NCBI RefSeq assembly: GCF_019203185.1
Contig: NZ_CP078093.1
Location: 558,001 to 622,000 of the forward strand
From: Crassaminicella indica
GTDB taxonomy: Bacteria > Bacillota > Clostridia > Peptostreptococcales > Thermotaleaceae
Reading direction: 5' to 3'
Length of the DNA stretch: 64,000 nucleotides
Part shown: positions 29,044 through 38,864 of the stretch, piece after piece
Layout of the letters: each line of letters begins with the position of its first letter
How positions within the stretch are numbered: the first letter of the stretch is position 1
Position numbers and translations under genes: made by a program
Notes under the pieces: model-generated
The model's database searches: none
Told to the model about the DNA's origin: nothing
What the model saw: only the letters and a program-made list of their open reading frames with translations

Positions 29044-30126
29044 CTACCTTCCTATCATTTCATGATACTTTTCTTCATATTCGATTGACATTTTTTCAAC
29101 TCTAAATTTTGATTCATATTTTTTTCTTGCATTATTAGACATTATTTCATAATTATTATGCTTATATAAAAACTGTATTGCTTTTACATAGTCATTATCC
29201 GATTTAGCTATTATTCCATTTTCATAGTTATCTACTATTTCATGCATTACTGGAATATCACTAACTATTGCAGGTTTTTTCATCATCATACTTTCAACTA
29301 CAACAAGCCCAAATCCCTCACTTAATGAAGTAAAAAGCAATACATCTGATTTTTGTATATATTCAAACACTTTTTCCCGTTCTACTTTACCAACTAATTG
29401 AACAATGTCCTGAATATCATTGTTAACAATATATTTTTCAATTTTATTTTTAAGGATACCATCACCAATAATTCTATACTTAACTTTAATTTTTTTATCT
29501 TTTAAAAGCTTAATTATATCTAAAGCTTTAAATATGTTTTTACACTTATTTAATACTGAAATTGAAACTATATTAATTTCAGTATCTATATTCTGCTCAG
29601 CATTTTTTAAATTATCTTCTATTCCATTATATATTACATCTATATTTTCAAAACCCGTTTTACAATAAACATTTTTTATATATTCAGAAATTGCTATTTT
29701 CTTATCGATTTTCATTAATGCTTTATTCATAAAATAAGTCATCAAACGACCAATAATTTCTCCATATTGATATGTAAAATCTTCCATAGGATTATTGTGC
29801 AAAGTAGTAATTGATCTATAACTGCTAAAATTTTTTGAAATAATGATCGTTGGCCAAAAACTGTGTACATGAATTATGTCTGGTTTTTCTTGCTCTATTA
29901 TATTTTTAATCTTTAAAATATCTCTTTTAAAAGGTATTTTCCCCATTCCTATATCATAAGTTTTTATATGATTGTTCTTAAACCTTTGTATATCCTGTTG
30001 TGAATTATTTCTTAATGATACAAAAATATATTCGAAGTTAGGATCATTAGAATATTTTGCTATATTTTCAGCAACTATGATTGGACCTTTTTCTTGTAAA
30101 CTGGGCACTAAAACCATTATTTTCAT
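29044..30126 (-). CDS. Family 4 glycosyltransferase
   Basis: About 360 residues, GT-B fold. The C-terminal donor site contains LFTSLSEGFGLVVVESM, which carries the E-X7-E motif. The frame is open to 30144, but the ATG at 30124-30126 follows GAGGG and overlaps the previous stop (TAATG), so it is the likely start. Part of a tightly packed run of glycosyltransferases. Confidence 0.9.
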   Translation of the reverse strand: MKIMVLVPSLQEKGPIIVAENIAKYSNDPNFEYIFVSLRNNSQQDIQRFKNNHIKTYDIGMGKIPFKRDILKIKNIIEQEKPDIIHVHSFWPTIIISKNFSSYRSITTLHNNPMEDFTYQYGEIIGRLMTYFMNKALMKIDKKIAISEYIKNVYCKTGFENIDVIYNGIEDNLKNAEQNIDTEINIVSISVLNKCKNIFKALDIIKLLKDKKIKVKYRIIGDGILKNKIEKYIVNNDIQDIVQLVGKVEREKVFEYIQKSDVLLFTSLSEGFGLVVVESMMMKKPAIVSDIPVMHEIVDNYENGIIAKSDNDYVKAIQFLYKHNNYEIMSNNARKKYESKFRVEKMSIEYEEKYHEMIGR

Positions 30127-31205
30127 TATATTTCCCTCACCCATTTTTTTTCTATTTCTTTTAACTTATATTTTTCAACATTAACCTTAGCTTTCTTACC
30201 AAATTTTATTCTTGTTTCTTGGTCTGTTGTAAGTTTTTTTATTTTTTTAGATAAATCATCAATATCTAAATATCTTGCTAGATAGCCATCTTCTCCATCT
30301 TCAACTAAATCTCTGGGACCACTGGGACAGTCAAAACTAACTATTGGCAATCCGCATTCTTTAGCTTCTAACAAAACCATAGGGAAACATTCGAATTTTG
30401 AAGACATAACGTATATAGAAGAATTCAAGTATGCCTCTTTAATATCAGATTTTACATCATTCAATTCTACATTTTCTTCTAATCGTAGCTTCCTTACCAA
30501 GTTTGATAATTTTTCTTTATCACCCTCATCTTTTCCGAAAATTTTTAATTTCCATTCAGGACAAGTATTAACAACATCTTTAAATGCTTTTATTAAAAAA
30601 TCAAATCCTTTTACATCTTGATATCTTCCAACTGCAACAATTACCCTTTCAGATAAGTTACTTACTTTTGTACTTTCCCATGGAACGGGATTAGGCATAA
30701 TACAAATTTTTTCTTCTCCAAATAATTTCTTATAGACTTGCCCATCAGTAGTATTTAAAACAAAAACTTTATCTAAATATTTGTACACAAAAGTTCTTAA
30801 GAAATTTAAAATTTTATAAGTTGGTTGAAAATAACTATTATGTTCCCATGCAATTTTTTTTATCTTTCTATTGAAAAATAGTAGCGCAATCATTTTGAAA
30901 ATAACCCCATCTATTCCTAATGTAATGATTACATTAGGAGAGATCTTCTTAATAATTTTTCTAAATTTCCCCATATATAAAAGGGGTTGTATTTTTCTAT
31001 AAACATAATTTTTAGATTTACTTAAACCTAATGAAATGATTTGAACATTATCATTTAACTTATAAAATGACTTTTCTTGATTAAATGTGATTATTTTAAT
31101 ATTGTACGATTTATTCGATAATGCATTTGCTATTGTAGCTAAGACCCTCTCTGCTCCCCCTGGCGTTTCCATACCAAAAGGAATAAAAAAAACTATTTTT
31201 TTCAT
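30126..31205 (-). CDS. Family 4 glycosyltransferase
   Basis: 359 residues, GT-B fold. N-terminal PFGMETPGGAERVLATIANAL is the acceptor-side glycine-rich loop, and MSSKFECFPMVLLEAKECG is the donor-site motif. It overlaps the Wzy-like gene upstream by 4 bp and the next GT by one base. The specificity is unknown. Confidence 0.9.
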   Translation of the reverse strand: MKKIVFFIPFGMETPGGAERVLATIANALSNKSYNIKIITFNQEKSFYKLNDNVQIISLGLSKSKNYVYRKIQPLLYMGKFRKIIKKISPNVIITLGIDGVIFKMIALLFFNRKIKKIAWEHNSYFQPTYKILNFLRTFVYKYLDKVFVLNTTDGQVYKKLFGEEKICIMPNPVPWESTKVSNLSERVIVAVGRYQDVKGFDFLIKAFKDVVNTCPEWKLKIFGKDEGDKEKLSNLVRKLRLEENVELNDVKSDIKEAYLNSSIYVMSSKFECFPMVLLEAKECGLPIVSFDCPSGPRDLVEDGEDGYLARYLDIDDLSKKIKKLTTDQETRIKFGKKAKVNVEKYKLKEIEKKWVREI

Positions 31206-32305
31206 TTGATCCCCTTTCTATTTTCTAATACATATATAGCCCCTAGAATTGCATAAAAATACGGTATAGCATATGGAGCAAATGACATACCAGATATTAA
31301 AAACGGTAATATAATATATAATCCCCTATAATTAGTTTTTATAGTAATTACATAAATTAAAAATAATATTAGACTTAAACCTATAACTCCTGATTCAAAA
31401 AAATATACTAATAAAAAATTATGAGCGGATATATTCAATATCTTAGGTGCATTATTAAATCCTACTCCTAAAAGAAGATCTTTGACTCCCCAACTATTAA
31501 CATTCTTGAAAGCAAGATATAATATTTGAAATTTAGAAATAAAACTGCTATCTTGACTAAAGCTAAAATACCCTAAAACTATACCTCCTATGATGACCAT
31601 AATTATAAACATACTTACAATCAAATAATTAATTCTATACTTTTTCATTTTATCTATAATTTGAAATAATAATAAACAAAAAACAAGTGAAGTAATACTA
31701 GCTCTTCCAAGTGTTAAAATACATAATATAAATAAACTTGCTAACTGAAATCTATATTTCACGTTATGATATTTATTTAAATATAATGTAAAGAAAAATA
31801 CACATAATATAAAAATTGCTACAAAATTAGAATCATTATACATTATACTGTTAAACTTATATGCATAAAAAATATACTGTGAATTTCCTTGAGCTTTGAC
31901 TGCAGAAATATAGCTTGAATTTGGATTACTCAGCCTATAAAAGCACTCTATAATCAATAACATTAGAGACCAATTTATAAACCTGTTAGAAATTTTTAAT
32001 ATGTTAAAATAATTCTCCTTGTATAATAATATAATACCAATCGGTAAATATATCAATGAGTACAGTATGCTTATAGTAACTTTTAAATCACCCTCTACTA
32101 ATAATTGCTCTCCAAAAAAATAAATGCTAGTTAACATCACTTGGACAATTAAACATTCTTTTATGAGGCTCTGTTTCTTTATCATAATTAATAAAAATAA
32201 ATATATACCTGTAACTAAAGAAATATGGAAAGGACTTATTGGAACAATTTGTGTTAAAAAGAAACCTGAAAATACAAATAATATTGAAATAGTAAAGTTT
32301 TTCAT
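31202..32305 (-). CDS. Wzy-like polysaccharide polymerase
   Basis: 367 residues, very hydrophobic, with about ten predicted membrane segments and a larger loop containing GVGFNNAPKILNISAHNFLL, the periplasmic loop typical of Wzy/WaaL proteins. The position between the flippase and the glycosyltransferases supports a role in polymerising flipped repeat units. Assignment rests on topology and context because the family is poorly conserved. Confidence 0.75.
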   Translation of the reverse strand: MKNFTISILFVFSGFFLTQIVPISPFHISLVTGIYLFLLIMIKKQSLIKECLIVQVMLTSIYFFGEQLLVEGDLKVTISILYSLIYLPIGIILLYKENYFNILKISNRFINWSLMLLIIECFYRLSNPNSSYISAVKAQGNSQYIFYAYKFNSIMYNDSNFVAIFILCVFFFTLYLNKYHNVKYRFQLASLFILCILTLGRASITSLVFCLLLFQIIDKMKKYRINYLIVSMFIIMVIIGGIVLGYFSFSQDSSFISKFQILYLAFKNVNSWGVKDLLLGVGFNNAPKILNISAHNFLLVYFFESGVIGLSLILFLIYVITIKTNYRGLYIILPFLISGMSFAPYAIPYFYAILGAIYVLENRKGIK

Positions 32306-32517
32306 ATAAATCCCTTTCTTTATTACGACTTGTGCTTATATCATAATACTATATTATAGACATAGTCAATTTCTGTATCTATATATAAACTTACTAGTAT
32401 TCAAAATTTAAATACTATTTCTATTAAAAAATATCATTAGTTTTTCCTACCACAACCATTCTAATATAGAGCAATTATATATCTACCCTTGTAGCACATT
32501 GCATATTTGCTACAATA

Positions 32518-34077
32518 TTATTTTCTGAAAAGTTTTTCTAATATCGAAGGTTTATTAATTCTTTCAATTATTAAATATTTAAATCTATCAACCAAATACC
32601 TAAACTGTTCTGTCCTAAAGAAAAATAAAATGAATATTACATTTGAAACAACAACACACACTATAATTTTCCCAATAAATCCTACAAATGTTATATCTAC
32701 AAAAACAAATTTCATAATATATTGGATAAATATAACTGCAGTTAAAGTTGCTCCTGCATAACAAATATACTCTAAGTAATATTTATAAAGTGGCTTTTCA
32801 AAAACATATTTATACGATAAATAAGGTACTGTGAAAAAAGGTACAGAAAGTGTACTAATAGTGGTTCCTATAAACACACCGATAATTCCAACTTGTTTTA
32901 CTAATATAATTGAAACTATTAGATTAACAGCTGATTCTATGAGTGGTGCATATTTATCATTTACAAATAACCCCGAGGTTTGTTTTGGAATATTGATAGA
33001 AGCTCTCATATTCATTATATAAAAATTAAAAATTATAATCCCTACTATCTTTTGTTCAAAAACATAATCTTTTCCAATCCATAGTATAATGAACGGATTT
33101 AGAAGAATAAAAAGGCATACCGATGAAAATCCACTAATCCAAAAGTTAATAAACATCATTATTCTGAAAATCTCATATTTTTTTCCTGATGACTCAGTTA
33201 CTACCAAATTTCCAAAGCTTGCAGTAATACCTAAAAACACTTGACTTGTTAACCCTTTTATTGCATTTATTATCAATGTATAGTTTGAATAAATACCAAC
33301 TGAAATGACACCTATTAAAGATGAAATTATGAGGTTATCAGTTGAGAAAACAAAATAACTTCCAATTTTATGCAAAAAAATTGCTCTTATATTCTTAAAT
33401 AGAAGTTTTTTATCTTTTTGCCCAAGTTTTGTAGCTCTATCAATACTTTTAATATAGGGGTACTTTTTATTTGCTATATAAATTATTACTAAATTTTCAA
33501 GGACACGAATACATATTCTTGAAAGTAAGTATAGAATATAATTTTTAGTAATTAATAGTATACTTATGGTTGTTAAGTTAGAGATAAATTGCTGAGCTAT
33601 CCTAACTACAGATAATATATAACTTTTTTGATCAGCTTCAATAATCGGTCTTTTGTATGAAAAAAAGTAAGAAAAAAATGTATCTAATACAAAAAGTAAA
33701 TATATTATATTAATATGAGAAATATCAGGTTTTTCTTTTATAAATACATGTAAGAACGGCGTTATTACAAATCCTATTACTAGAACTAATACCCCAATCA
33801 TTCTATATGCCATTTTATAGAATCTCATTAATGCTGCTATTTGATAAGTGTCTTTTTCTTCTAGTGGTCTATATAAGCTATAAATTATAACTGAGCCTAT
33901 ACCTAATTCGGCAAGATTAAGCATCGCTAATATGCTTGTAAATAATCCATCTATACCTAGGTAATTTGCCCCAAGTGTCTTTATAAAAATTCCTCTTGAT
34001 ACAAAATTTAATAGAATAATTACAAATTGCATCGATATTCCAGCTACTATATTCTTAATAGAATTTGTTGTTCTCAT
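32518..34077 (-). CDS. Wzx-type oligosaccharide flippase
   Basis: 519 residues with 12-14 predicted membrane helices. The N-terminus (IKNIVAGISMQFVIILLNFVSRGIF and GANYLGIDGLFTSIL) is typical of the polysaccharide-biosynthesis MATE-like superfamily. It would move lipid-linked repeat units across the membrane. It is the first intact gene of the run that ends in galE; a decayed glycosyltransferase lies just upstream. Confidence 0.88.
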   Translation of the reverse strand: MRTTNSIKNIVAGISMQFVIILLNFVSRGIFIKTLGANYLGIDGLFTSILAMLNLAELGIGSVIIYSLYRPLEEKDTYQIAALMRFYKMAYRMIGVLVLVIGFVITPFLHVFIKEKPDISHINIIYLLFVLDTFFSYFFSYKRPIIEADQKSYILSVVRIAQQFISNLTTISILLITKNYILYLLSRICIRVLENLVIIYIANKKYPYIKSIDRATKLGQKDKKLLFKNIRAIFLHKIGSYFVFSTDNLIISSLIGVISVGIYSNYTLIINAIKGLTSQVFLGITASFGNLVVTESSGKKYEIFRIMMFINFWISGFSSVCLFILLNPFIILWIGKDYVFEQKIVGIIIFNFYIMNMRASINIPKQTSGLFVNDKYAPLIESAVNLIVSIILVKQVGIIGVFIGTTISTLSVPFFTVPYLSYKYVFEKPLYKYYLEYICYAGATLTAVIFIQYIMKFVFVDITFVGFIGKIIVCVVVSNVIFILFFFRTEQFRYLVDRFKYLIIERINKPSILEKLFRK

Positions 34078-34254
34078 AAACTTTTAAACATCCTTTACAT
34101 CATTTCTTTTGATTTGTAGCTAACTACTCACAAAGATTTAGAAATCACACCTAACTTTATATAGTATTTATTCCACTCACCTTAAATACAATAATATACT
34201 TGAAATGTATAATTTATTGCATTAATAAATTCATAAACAATAGAAACAAACTTT

Positions 34255-34700
34255 CTAAATCAGATTGTATTCAAAATATAAGCGCACTACTTTATTTATC
34301 CATTTATCGACACTATATTGAAAATGTATAGTCTTACTTATTTCTTCAAATAATGGCTTATATAAATTAATGTTGCTGTAAATTGTTTCCTAGATAGCTT
34401 ATGTCAAAGCTAAAATATCTTCCAATTCAAACACTTTGGATACTGGTAACTTGGTAACCATCTTAATGCTAGGTATATTACTTATAATAAGTGACTCCAG
34501 CTTCACATAGAACATACGAAACCCCGTCTGTATAACTTGATGATATACATACATCTGATGGTATATAATATTTCCCTATATTTCCAGCAATAGGTAACAA
34601 GCTTAAGCATTGTATTGTATCGTTTATTTATATATTCCATATAACTTTCCAATCCACAGCCAATCACTACAAAGATTATTTTATTTATTCTCGTAATTCA
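34255..34700 (-). pseudogene. Decayed family 4 glycosyltransferase
   Basis: The minus strand contains, in different frames, IIFVVIGCGLESYMEYI, then SDVCISSSYTDGVSYVLCEAG (the GT4 donor site) and a C-terminus ending FEYNLI. Several stops and frameshifts separate them. This is the wreck of one glycosyltransferase between the flippase and an IS630 element. Nothing else is recognisable in 34701-34940. Confidence 0.7.
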
Positions 34701-34943
34701 TTTTTTAAGAATAGAGAAAAATGATTTCTTATAATAATAGCTACTATATAACTAATAAGTCAATTTATTAGTAAAAGCATAACTCTAGACGTTATTTTTA
34801 TCACTTTGATTTTTATTGCTTGCATTCGCATATGTTCCTCTTTTCTATCAAAGCATATTCTTATAAACCTTTACTTTAGATTATTAGAACAAATTCTCTT
34901 TATTTGTATATTTTTTAATCCTTATTATTTCTTGTTCTAAAAA

Positions 34944-35063
34944 TTAAACGTTTTGTATTCTCTTAGGTTCTGAATATTCACTTAAATATTTAATAAGTGC
35001 TATTCCCAGCATACCACTTCCATAATTCAATATATTAGAAATATGACTAATTGGAATTTCCAA
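34944..35063 (-). CDS. Possible 39-residue small protein
   Basis: A TTG start preceded by AGGAGGATAAAT begins a 39-codon frame, MEIPISHISNILNYGSGMLG and on to KRIQNV. The Shine-Dalgarno is strong, but there is no homology I recognise, and the surroundings are decayed. It may be the N-terminus of a broken gene rather than a real small gene. Confidence 0.3.
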   Translation of the reverse strand: MEIPISHISNILNYGSGMLGIALIKYLSEYSEPKRIQNV

Positions 35064-35243
35064 TAATTTATCCTCCTATATCTAATTTTGATTTATTGAA
35101 ATGTCTTCTTTTTTATCAATTGATTTGCAACTTGCAATTAAGTTTTTCCCTCATATTAAAAAGTAAATGTTAGAATTTTTATAGATAAACCATTTTTAAT
35201 GATTAGTTATCCATTACAAATAATGGTAAAATTCTAAGACTAT

Positions 35244-35849
35244 TTACGCAGCTAATAATCCTATATCGGGTAATTTATAATAGTAATTTATGCCATAAAC
35301 AATAGATTTTATGAGCTCTTTATCTTCATTGAATTGGTCATAAAGAGAGGCGATTTCATCAAACAACACTTCTATATTTTCTCTAGCTCCAATATTAAAG
35401 ATCTTGTTTTTGAGCAGGTTCCATATATTTTCTTGGGGATTAAGTTGTGGTGAATAAGCAGGTGTATTGATGAGAACAAGTCTTTCTTTATTTGACTCCC
35501 AAAACTCTTGTATTTTCACATTGTTGTGTGTTCTAGCATTGTCTAAAACAAGATATACCTTCTTACTAGGATTACACTCTAATAGGTATTCCATGAAGCT
35601 TTGTATTTCCTCGCTGGTTATACTTTGTTTAGCTGAGTATATATCAGCAACTGTATCAAAATTTTTGGTGATTTCTGTGGCGCCTATGATATTTACACCT
35701 TCATGAGAACCGTTACTTTCTAATATAGGGGATACCCCCACAAGGCTCCAACTTCTCCTATTATCCGATTCGGTTCTTAGACCTGTTTCATCCATTACGT
35801 ATAGAACACTTTCAGAGTCGTTTTCTACAGTAGATACTAAATCTATCAT
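35244..35849 (-). CDS. IS630-family transposase, C-terminal DDE part
   Basis: 201 residues with the DDE triad spaced as in IS630: YVMDETGLR (D), YLVLDNARTHNN (D) and LNPQENIWNLLKNK (E). It continues the N-terminal part across a run of eight A (35849-35856 on the plus strand as T) where a one-base shift would join the two frames: FKK then MIDLV. Confidence 0.88.
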   Translation of the reverse strand: MIDLVSTVENDSESVLYVMDETGLRTESDNRRSWSLVGVSPILESNGSHEGVNIIGATEITKNFDTVADIYSAKQSITSEEIQSFMEYLLECNPSKKVYLVLDNARTHNNVKIQEFWESNKERLVLINTPAYSPQLNPQENIWNLLKNKIFNIGARENIEVLFDEIASLYDQFNEDKELIKSIVYGINYYYKLPDIGLLAA

Positions 35850-36357
35850 TTTTTTTAAAGGCTTCCTGTTCGGATTTTACACCTTTTGTTGGTTTTTTCT
35901 GAGCTCTTTTAAAACTAAAGTTGTTTTTGTGAAGGATATTACGTATAGTTTGTGCACATACTCTGACCTCATAGTTTTGATACAGATAGTCAGCTAGAAG
36001 TTGAGCCGTCCATACGTGACCTAATAGACCAAAATTATTAGGAGTAGTATGCATAACTGTTTTTAGAAGATCATCTTCCATTTCAGCAGTAATTTTACAA
36101 TTAGAAGGAACTTTTCCTCTACGATCTTCTAGTGCCTTTATTCCTAAAGCATTCCAACGCTTGATATAAACATAAATATTTACATCTGATTGTAAGAGAA
36201 AATCTGCTATTGCTTTAACTTTATAACCTTCAGCAAGCATTATAATTGCTGTAAGTATATTTCGTGCTAATGCTACGTTGTGGGTATTTCTTAATTTTTT
36301 CAATTCCTTTATGGAATGTCCGTGAAGATCTGCTGTTACGATTGTTGGTCTACTCAT
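35812..36357 (-). CDS. IS630-family transposase, N-terminal DNA-binding part
   Basis: 181 residues with two helix-turn-helix segments (YKVKAIADFLLQSDVNIYVYI and a winged-helix SVCAQTIRNILHKNNF-like region). After SEQEAFKK the frame runs into a short unrelated tail, while the other frame continues as the catalytic domain. The shift is at an A8 run and may be programmed or may be a disabling mutation. Confidence 0.85.
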   Translation of the reverse strand: MSRPTIVTADLHGHSIKELKKLRNTHNVALARNILTAIIMLAEGYKVKAIADFLLQSDVNIYVYIKRWNALGIKALEDRRGKVPSNCKITAEMEDDLLKTVMHTTPNNFGLLGHVWTAQLLADYLYQNYEVRVCAQTIRNILHKNNFSFKRAQKKPTKGVKSEQEAFKKNDRFSIYCRKRL

Positions 36358-36492
36358 TTATCTCATCTCCTAAGGGCTTTTTTCTTAGGATATGGAAAAA
36401 ATCACTTAAAAATGCAGCATAGCCAAGAAATTAAATTTGTTTATCTATATTAAAAGCAAATAAAAAGCAATACTCATCAAAATTTACTTTTG

Positions 36493-37530
36493 TTATTTAA
36501 AAACAAAAAGCTTTGTAGCTTTTACGATAAAACTTTTTATAAAAAAACGCAAATGTGCTTTATAGCAATAATATATAGGATATTTCCTCCATAACATAAT
36601 TTCTTTATCAATCCCATATCCTATAGCAATATCATTAAGTGGAACTTTAAGGAATTTATCATATTCTTTTTTTTCAATAAAAGTAACTAATTCTTTATGC
36701 TTCACCCCGGAATACGCTAAACAATATATTACACTCATGATGGCATTTGGTAAAACATAATGAACTATTGTTTCTTTTAACTCATCATTGCTATAGTTAT
36801 TATCTTCCAAATATCTATATATTCTAATCATAGCATCTACATAATCAAATTGTTCAAAGTTTCTCTTTCTCATAGCAGAATCATCATGTTGTCGATAATT
36901 ATAAATTGTTTGAGAAATTGTTTCTACTTTTTCTGATGCTAGAAGACATTTTATTGTAAACTCTTGGTCTTCACCATATTTACATCCCACACTAAACCTA
37001 ATTTTATTTGTGATAACTAATTCTTTACAAACAATAAATGTACCAATACGTATCCAAATCTTTCGTTGCAAAAATAATAGAGTTGTATCACTACCACTTC
37101 CACTAAAGTATTTATATGTATTAGTATAATTCCAAATTTCTTTGTTCTTACTAGTAACATTTCTATATCCGCCATAAACTAATTTAGATTTTTTTTTAAT
37201 TGCCTTATCATATAAACTTTTAAGGGCATCTTTTATTAAAGTATCATCGGCATCAATAAACATTAAAAATTCACCATTAGCTTCATCAATACCTATATTT
37301 CTTGCTGCACTAACACCTTTATTTACCTGTCTAATAACTTTTCCCTTTAAATTAAAATAATGTAGACTTTCCTGAGCAACAATTGCACTTTTGTCTTCTG
37401 ACCCATCATCAACTATTATTATTTCAATTTGTTTTGCTATGCTTTGAGTTGACAATGATTTAATACATTCTTCTATATATTTTTCGCAATTATACATAGG
37501 TATTATAACACTTATTAATGGTTTAATCAT
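36493..37530 (-). CDS. Family 2 glycosyltransferase
   Basis: 345 residues. GT-A motifs IIIVDDGSEDKS and MFIDADDTL (DXD) are present, plus the C-terminal half seen in capsule transferases (FSVGCKYGEDQEFTIKCLL). It stands alone between the IS630 and the second IS3 copy. Its ATG overlaps the end of a decayed membrane-protein frame, so it once was translationally coupled to it. Confidence 0.88.
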   Translation of the reverse strand: MIKPLISVIIPMYNCEKYIEECIKSLSTQSIAKQIEIIIVDDGSEDKSAIVAQESLHYFNLKGKVIRQVNKGVSAARNIGIDEANGEFLMFIDADDTLIKDALKSLYDKAIKKKSKLVYGGYRNVTSKNKEIWNYTNTYKYFSGSGSDTTLLFLQRKIWIRIGTFIVCKELVITNKIRFSVGCKYGEDQEFTIKCLLASEKVETISQTIYNYRQHDDSAMRKRNFEQFDYVDAMIRIYRYLEDNNYSNDELKETIVHYVLPNAIMSVIYCLAYSGVKHKELVTFIEKKEYDKFLKVPLNDIAIGYGIDKEIMLWRKYPIYYCYKAHLRFFIKSFIVKATKLFVFK

Positions 37531-37684
37531 ACGCTACACCTCTTTTACTTAATATCTTCTTTTTCATTCTCAAAGCGATTATTAATGATATTAAAATAAA
37601 TCCAATTAATCCGTTTTACTAGTTAGAAATTATTAACAAAGCAGTTCCAATCATTATGTTAATCTTTCATTGAAAACGACCTCA
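37531..37684 (-). pseudogene. C-terminal remnant of a membrane protein, cut by IS3 copy 2
   Basis: The minus strand contains MIGTALLIISN, a stop, then in a shifted frame GLIGFILISLIIALRMKKK and a stop overlapping the next ATG. A hydrophobic tail with a basic end is typical of a Wzy or Wzx C-terminus. The IS3 element removes the rest. Confidence 0.4.
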
Positions 37685-37713
37685 TGGATCTATGTCAATC
37701 AAAAAGTTAGTTT

Positions 37714-38529
37714 TTAACATGCAATTTTAGCCTCATTTTCTACTTGTTGAGGGGTTTTATATTTTAATGATCCATGGATACGTTTTCTATTGTACCAACC
37801 TTCAATGTATTCAAATATGGCTAATTTAGCGGTATGAAAATCTATATATTTTACATGATGAATTTCTTCTTTTTTCAATACAGAATGGAATGATTCAATA
37901 GGAGCATTGTCATAAGGACACCCTTTACGACTAAAGGAGTGCTGTATCCCCTTAGATTTAAGGTACCTCCCAAATTCCATGCTTGTATATTGCGAGCTTA
38001 AATCGGAATGCAATACAAGTGTATCTATAGGGTTTTGTGAAATATAAGCATTCTTTACAGCCTGTAAGGCTACATTTACAGTCATAGCAGTATCAAATGA
38101 ATACCCTATTATTTTACGAGAATGAAGATCCATAACAGATGCAAGATAGCACCATCCATCTTTTATCGTATGTATATAAGTGATATCCGTTACCCATTTT
38201 TGATTAAGTACAGTAGTTTGAAAATCACGATTAAGTAGATTAGGATATTTTATGACTTTCTGTTTTGTTGAATAAGGTCTATACTTTGTGACTGTAATAG
38301 CATAAATACCAAGCTTTCGCATTATTCTCTGTACTCTTTTTATGCTAACTGTGTATCCTTTTTTTAAAAGCATATGATATATTTTAGGAGCACCATATCT
38401 TCTTTTAGATTGAGTATAGATGTTATAAATTGTTTCTTTTAGTTCTTTATTTTCAAGTTCTCGATTAGAAGGTGTATGACAAAGTGCATTATAATAAGAG
38501 CTACGAGAAACTTCTAGTATTTTGCACAT
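37714..38529 (-). CDS. IS3-family transposase OrfB, variant copy
   Basis: 271 residues, about 97 % like the copy at 17084. The second catalytic motif reads LHSDLSSQYTS here, with Ser in place of the conserved Gly of DXGXQ. Together with the shortened terminal repeat this suggests that the copy is no longer mobile by itself. Confidence 0.9.
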   Translation of the reverse strand: MCKILEVSRSSYYNALCHTPSNRELENKELKETIYNIYTQSKRRYGAPKIYHMLLKKGYTVSIKRVQRIMRKLGIYAITVTKYRPYSTKQKVIKYPNLLNRDFQTTVLNQKWVTDITYIHTIKDGWCYLASVMDLHSRKIIGYSFDTAMTVNVALQAVKNAYISQNPIDTLVLHSDLSSQYTSMEFGRYLKSKGIQHSFSRKGCPYDNAPIESFHSVLKKEEIHHVKYIDFHTAKLAIFEYIEGWYNRKRIHGSLKYKTPQQVENEAKIAC

Positions 38530-38588
38530 AGCTTGTATAGAATGTTTATCAGACTGCTCTGTAATAACTTTAAATAATTGATCATCAT

Positions 38589-38864
38589 TTATGCTTTGGC
38601 GAATATGGTGATAGCCTTTTTTAAGATAGTATTCTCCTCCTGAAGGCGTGCAATTTGTTTTTTTAATTCTGCTACATCATTTAATGTAGTAGTTTTTCCA
38701 TCTGATGTAGATATAGGAGAAAATCTTTTAATCCATTTATATATAGTGACATCTGAAACACCATATTCGCTGCTTAATTCTTTTACAGAACGACCAGAAT
38801 AATACAGATCTACAATTGTCTTTTTAAAATCTTGATTGAATTTTTTATTGTTCATTATGGACAC
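38589..38864 (-). CDS. IS3-family OrfA, copy 2
   Basis: 91 residues, identical in protein sequence to OrfA at 17959-18234, with the same HTH, coiled coil and A6G slippage motif near its end. Confidence 0.92.
   Translation of the reverse strand: MSIMNNKKFNQDFKKTIVDLYYSGRSVKELSSEYGVSDVTIYKWIKRFSPISTSDGKTTTLNDVAELKKQIARLQEENTILKKAITIFAKA

Larger units (their letters stand above)
35184..36445 (-). mobile_element. IS630-like insertion sequence (1262 bp)
   Basis: Ends GATAAACCATTTTTAA (left) and AAATTTGTTTATC (right) form short inverted repeats, with the TA dinucleotide at 35182-35183 and 36446-36447, as expected for IS630/mariner. It contains a transposase in two overlapping frames. Its outer GATAAAC is shared with the MITE-like repeats at 5.5-5.9 kb. 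Confidence 0.8.

Noticed and set aside
36358-36492. Additional short gene between IS630 and the GT2 gene
   Set aside because: The stretch holds the IS end and a short AT-rich gap with no frame or ribosome site.
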